NCBI GenBank assembly: GCA_029550925.1
Contig: JAKPGL010000029.1
Span: 1 to 35,312, forward strand
DNA: 35,312 nt
Direction of reading: 5' to 3'
Source: Planctomycetota bacterium
GTDB taxonomy: Bacteria > Planctomycetota > Planctomycetia > Pirellulales > Thermoguttaceae
The notes below the pieces were generated by a model. The model saw nothing but the letters and a program-made list of their open reading frames with translations. It was not told where the DNA came from and searched no databases. Position numbers and translations under genes: made by a program. Shown one piece after another: positions 34,312 through 35,312 of this stretch (positions within the stretch are counted from its first letter, which is position 1; each line of letters opens with the position of its first letter).

Positions 34312-34319
34312 GTACTGGG

Positions 34320-34668
34320 AGGTTTGGGGATCGTGGATCCGGCTTCCCCCCAGGAAAGATGTATTTTTCCCCCCCGAAATGGTTTTACGGGAAAAACGTA
34401 AGAGGGACACGGGAATCCTAGGTCTTATCGGGTATATGATTAAAACGGAATAAGCAAAATATGCAGAGGATTTAGCAGGCTATTCATTAAACGCAAACTT
34501 CCTATTTTACGTATATGTTGCAAACAACCCATTTCCTGCGTGCTTCTCAGATTTTCCATTCCACAAGCAAAGTAAATTTCACCTAACTCCCTTTTGCTAG
34601 ACGATTTAATTCTAGATTAGAGATAACAGACAAGGGGGAACCTACGCGCGTGGGCTTGGAAGAATGCC
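34320..34668. other. AT-rich intergenic region upstream of fliD
   Basis: About 350 bases, clearly more AT-rich than the genes around it. It should contain the fliD promoter. I looked for sigma-28 (CTAAA/GCCGATAA-like) and sigma-54 (GG/GC at -24/-12) elements and found none that are convincing. Confidence 0.35.
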
Positions 34669-35312
34669 ATGGGTACCATTCAAACTACAGTCGGCCTGAT
34701 TACCGGCATCGACATCAAAGGGCTGGTCGATCAGCTCATCGAGATTTCCGCCCGGCCCAAGACGATGCTCGAAGAGCGGAACAAGACGCTCCAAGAGCAG
34801 CAGACCGCCCTGGGTACGTTGGCCGGGTTGCTTTATTCGGTAAAGATGGCGGCCACGAATCTGGCCAAAACCGAAACCTATCAGCAGAGTCAGGTTACCT
34901 CCAGCAATTCAGACATCTTGGCGGCCACCAAAACCGGCACTCCCGCCCTGGGCCTCTATGAATTGACGCCCATCCGAATGGCCCAAAGCCATAAGCTGAT
35001 TAGTTCCGCGTTCCGATCGACCGAAGAGGCGTTAGGAATCGAAGGGACCATGACGATCCGGTTCGGGGACCACGTCCAGCGGGGGCTTTCACTCAGTCTT
35101 GTGAACGGCGGCGAGGGCATCCAACGCGGCAAACTCCGCATCGTCGATCGCAGCGGCGCTTGGGCCGACATCGATCTATCCACCGCACAGACCATCGACG
35201 ATGTGCTGGACGCCATCAACAGCAATACCAGCGTCAATGTACTGGCCAGCGTCCGGGACGGCCGAATCCGCCTGGAAGACCAAACCGGTCAGACGGTATC
35301 CAATCTGAAGGT
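34669..35312 (+). CDS. fliD: Flagellar filament capping protein FliD (5' part)
   Basis: The first 214 codons of FliD (hook-associated protein 2), which caps the growing flagellar filament and catalyses flagellin insertion. The N-terminus TVGLITGIDIKGLVDQLIEISARPKTMLEERN matches the conserved FliD_N helix (the family usually has SGLDv..iv..LM..E..P...l). It continues with the coiled-coil region and the variable D2-D3 domains, up to SVNVLASVRDGRIRLEDQTG. Nothing interrupts the frame to the window edge. The start is the ATG at 34669 with GGAAG about 7 bases upstream; a GTG at 34650 is in another frame. It implies a flagellated cell, in line with the motile swarmer stage of many planctomycetes. 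Other flagellar genes should follow outside the window. Confidence 0.92.
   Translation, partial: MGTIQTTVGLITGIDIKGLVDQLIEISARPKTMLEERNKTLQEQQTALGTLAGLLYSVKMAATNLAKTETYQQSQVTSSNSDILAATKTGTPALGLYELTPIRMAQSHKLISSAFRSTEEALGIEGTMTIRFGDHVQRGLSLSLVNGGEGIQRGKLRIVDRSGAWADIDLSTAQTIDDVLDAINSNTSVNVLASVRDGRIRLEDQTGQTVSNLK

Noticed and set aside
1-35312. CRISPR array, tRNA/rRNA genes, prophage or full-length insertion sequence
   Set aside because: No regularly spaced repeat series, cloverleaf-like sequence, phage structural gene or transposase gene could be recognised on either strand.

Overview
The window is a 35.3 kb piece of a GC-rich (upper 50s percent by eye) Gram-negative chromosome. The gene content suggests a planctomycete, probably of the Pirellulales and possibly a thermophilic lineage. 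The supporting features are: a GYF-domain membrane protein; an ExbB with an N-terminal export-type extension followed by two ExbD genes; secreted FG-GAP and orphan TIM-barrel-like proteins; an ECF sigma factor with a zinc-less anti-sigma factor; large GT-C membrane proteins; lpxA; and scattered rather than clustered tryptophan genes. The lineage is an inference from family content, since no rRNA or marker gene was available.

Layout. 1-2.5 kb: the tail of a proline-rich PilP/GspC-like protein, a membrane-anchored HEAT-like protein and a small TPR protein. 2.9-5.3 kb: lpxA (lipid A synthesis) converging on a TrpB2-type tryptophan synthase beta chain. 5.9-9 kb: a GAF protein with a degenerate SpoIIE-type phosphatase domain, then a GYF/polytopic membrane protein. 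9.2-15 kb: a Tat-exported double metallo-beta-lactamase-fold protein and two convergent GT-C-type membrane glycosyltransferase-like proteins. 15.1-19 kb, minus strand: trpD, an MFS exporter and lpdA. 19.4-21.7 kb: ECF sigma factor, anti-sigma factor and a third envelope protein, the last two translationally coupled. 21.8-24.7 kb: a YqaA/VTT membrane protein, then on the minus strand a small zinc-finger anti-sigma-like protein and a secreted TIM-barrel/CBM-like protein. 24.8-26 kb: a repeat cluster and a zinc alcohol dehydrogenase. 26.4-28.8 kb: exbB-exbD-exbD behind two good sigma-70-type promoters. 28.9-32.5 kb: a second secreted orphan protein and, divergently, an FG-GAP repeat protein ending in a strong terminator. 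32.6-34.1 kb: a C-methyltransferase of the sugar/antibiotic type. 34.7 kb to the end: the start of fliD.

Most genes are individually ordinary. The clearest non-genic discovery is a 194-bp non-autonomous transposable element (MITE) at 34118-34311. It has 20/21 matching terminal inverted repeats beginning GTAAC and a perfect 8-bp target duplication, which points to an IS66-type transposase acting in trans. It carries an internal REP-doublet-like structure and sits directly in front of the methyltransferase gene. Other points of interest are the pseudophosphatase, the asymmetric metal site of the double MBL protein, two unrecognised secreted proteins, and a composite repeat cluster in front of the alcohol dehydrogenase. 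No CRISPR array, tRNA, rRNA, prophage or complete insertion sequence was seen.
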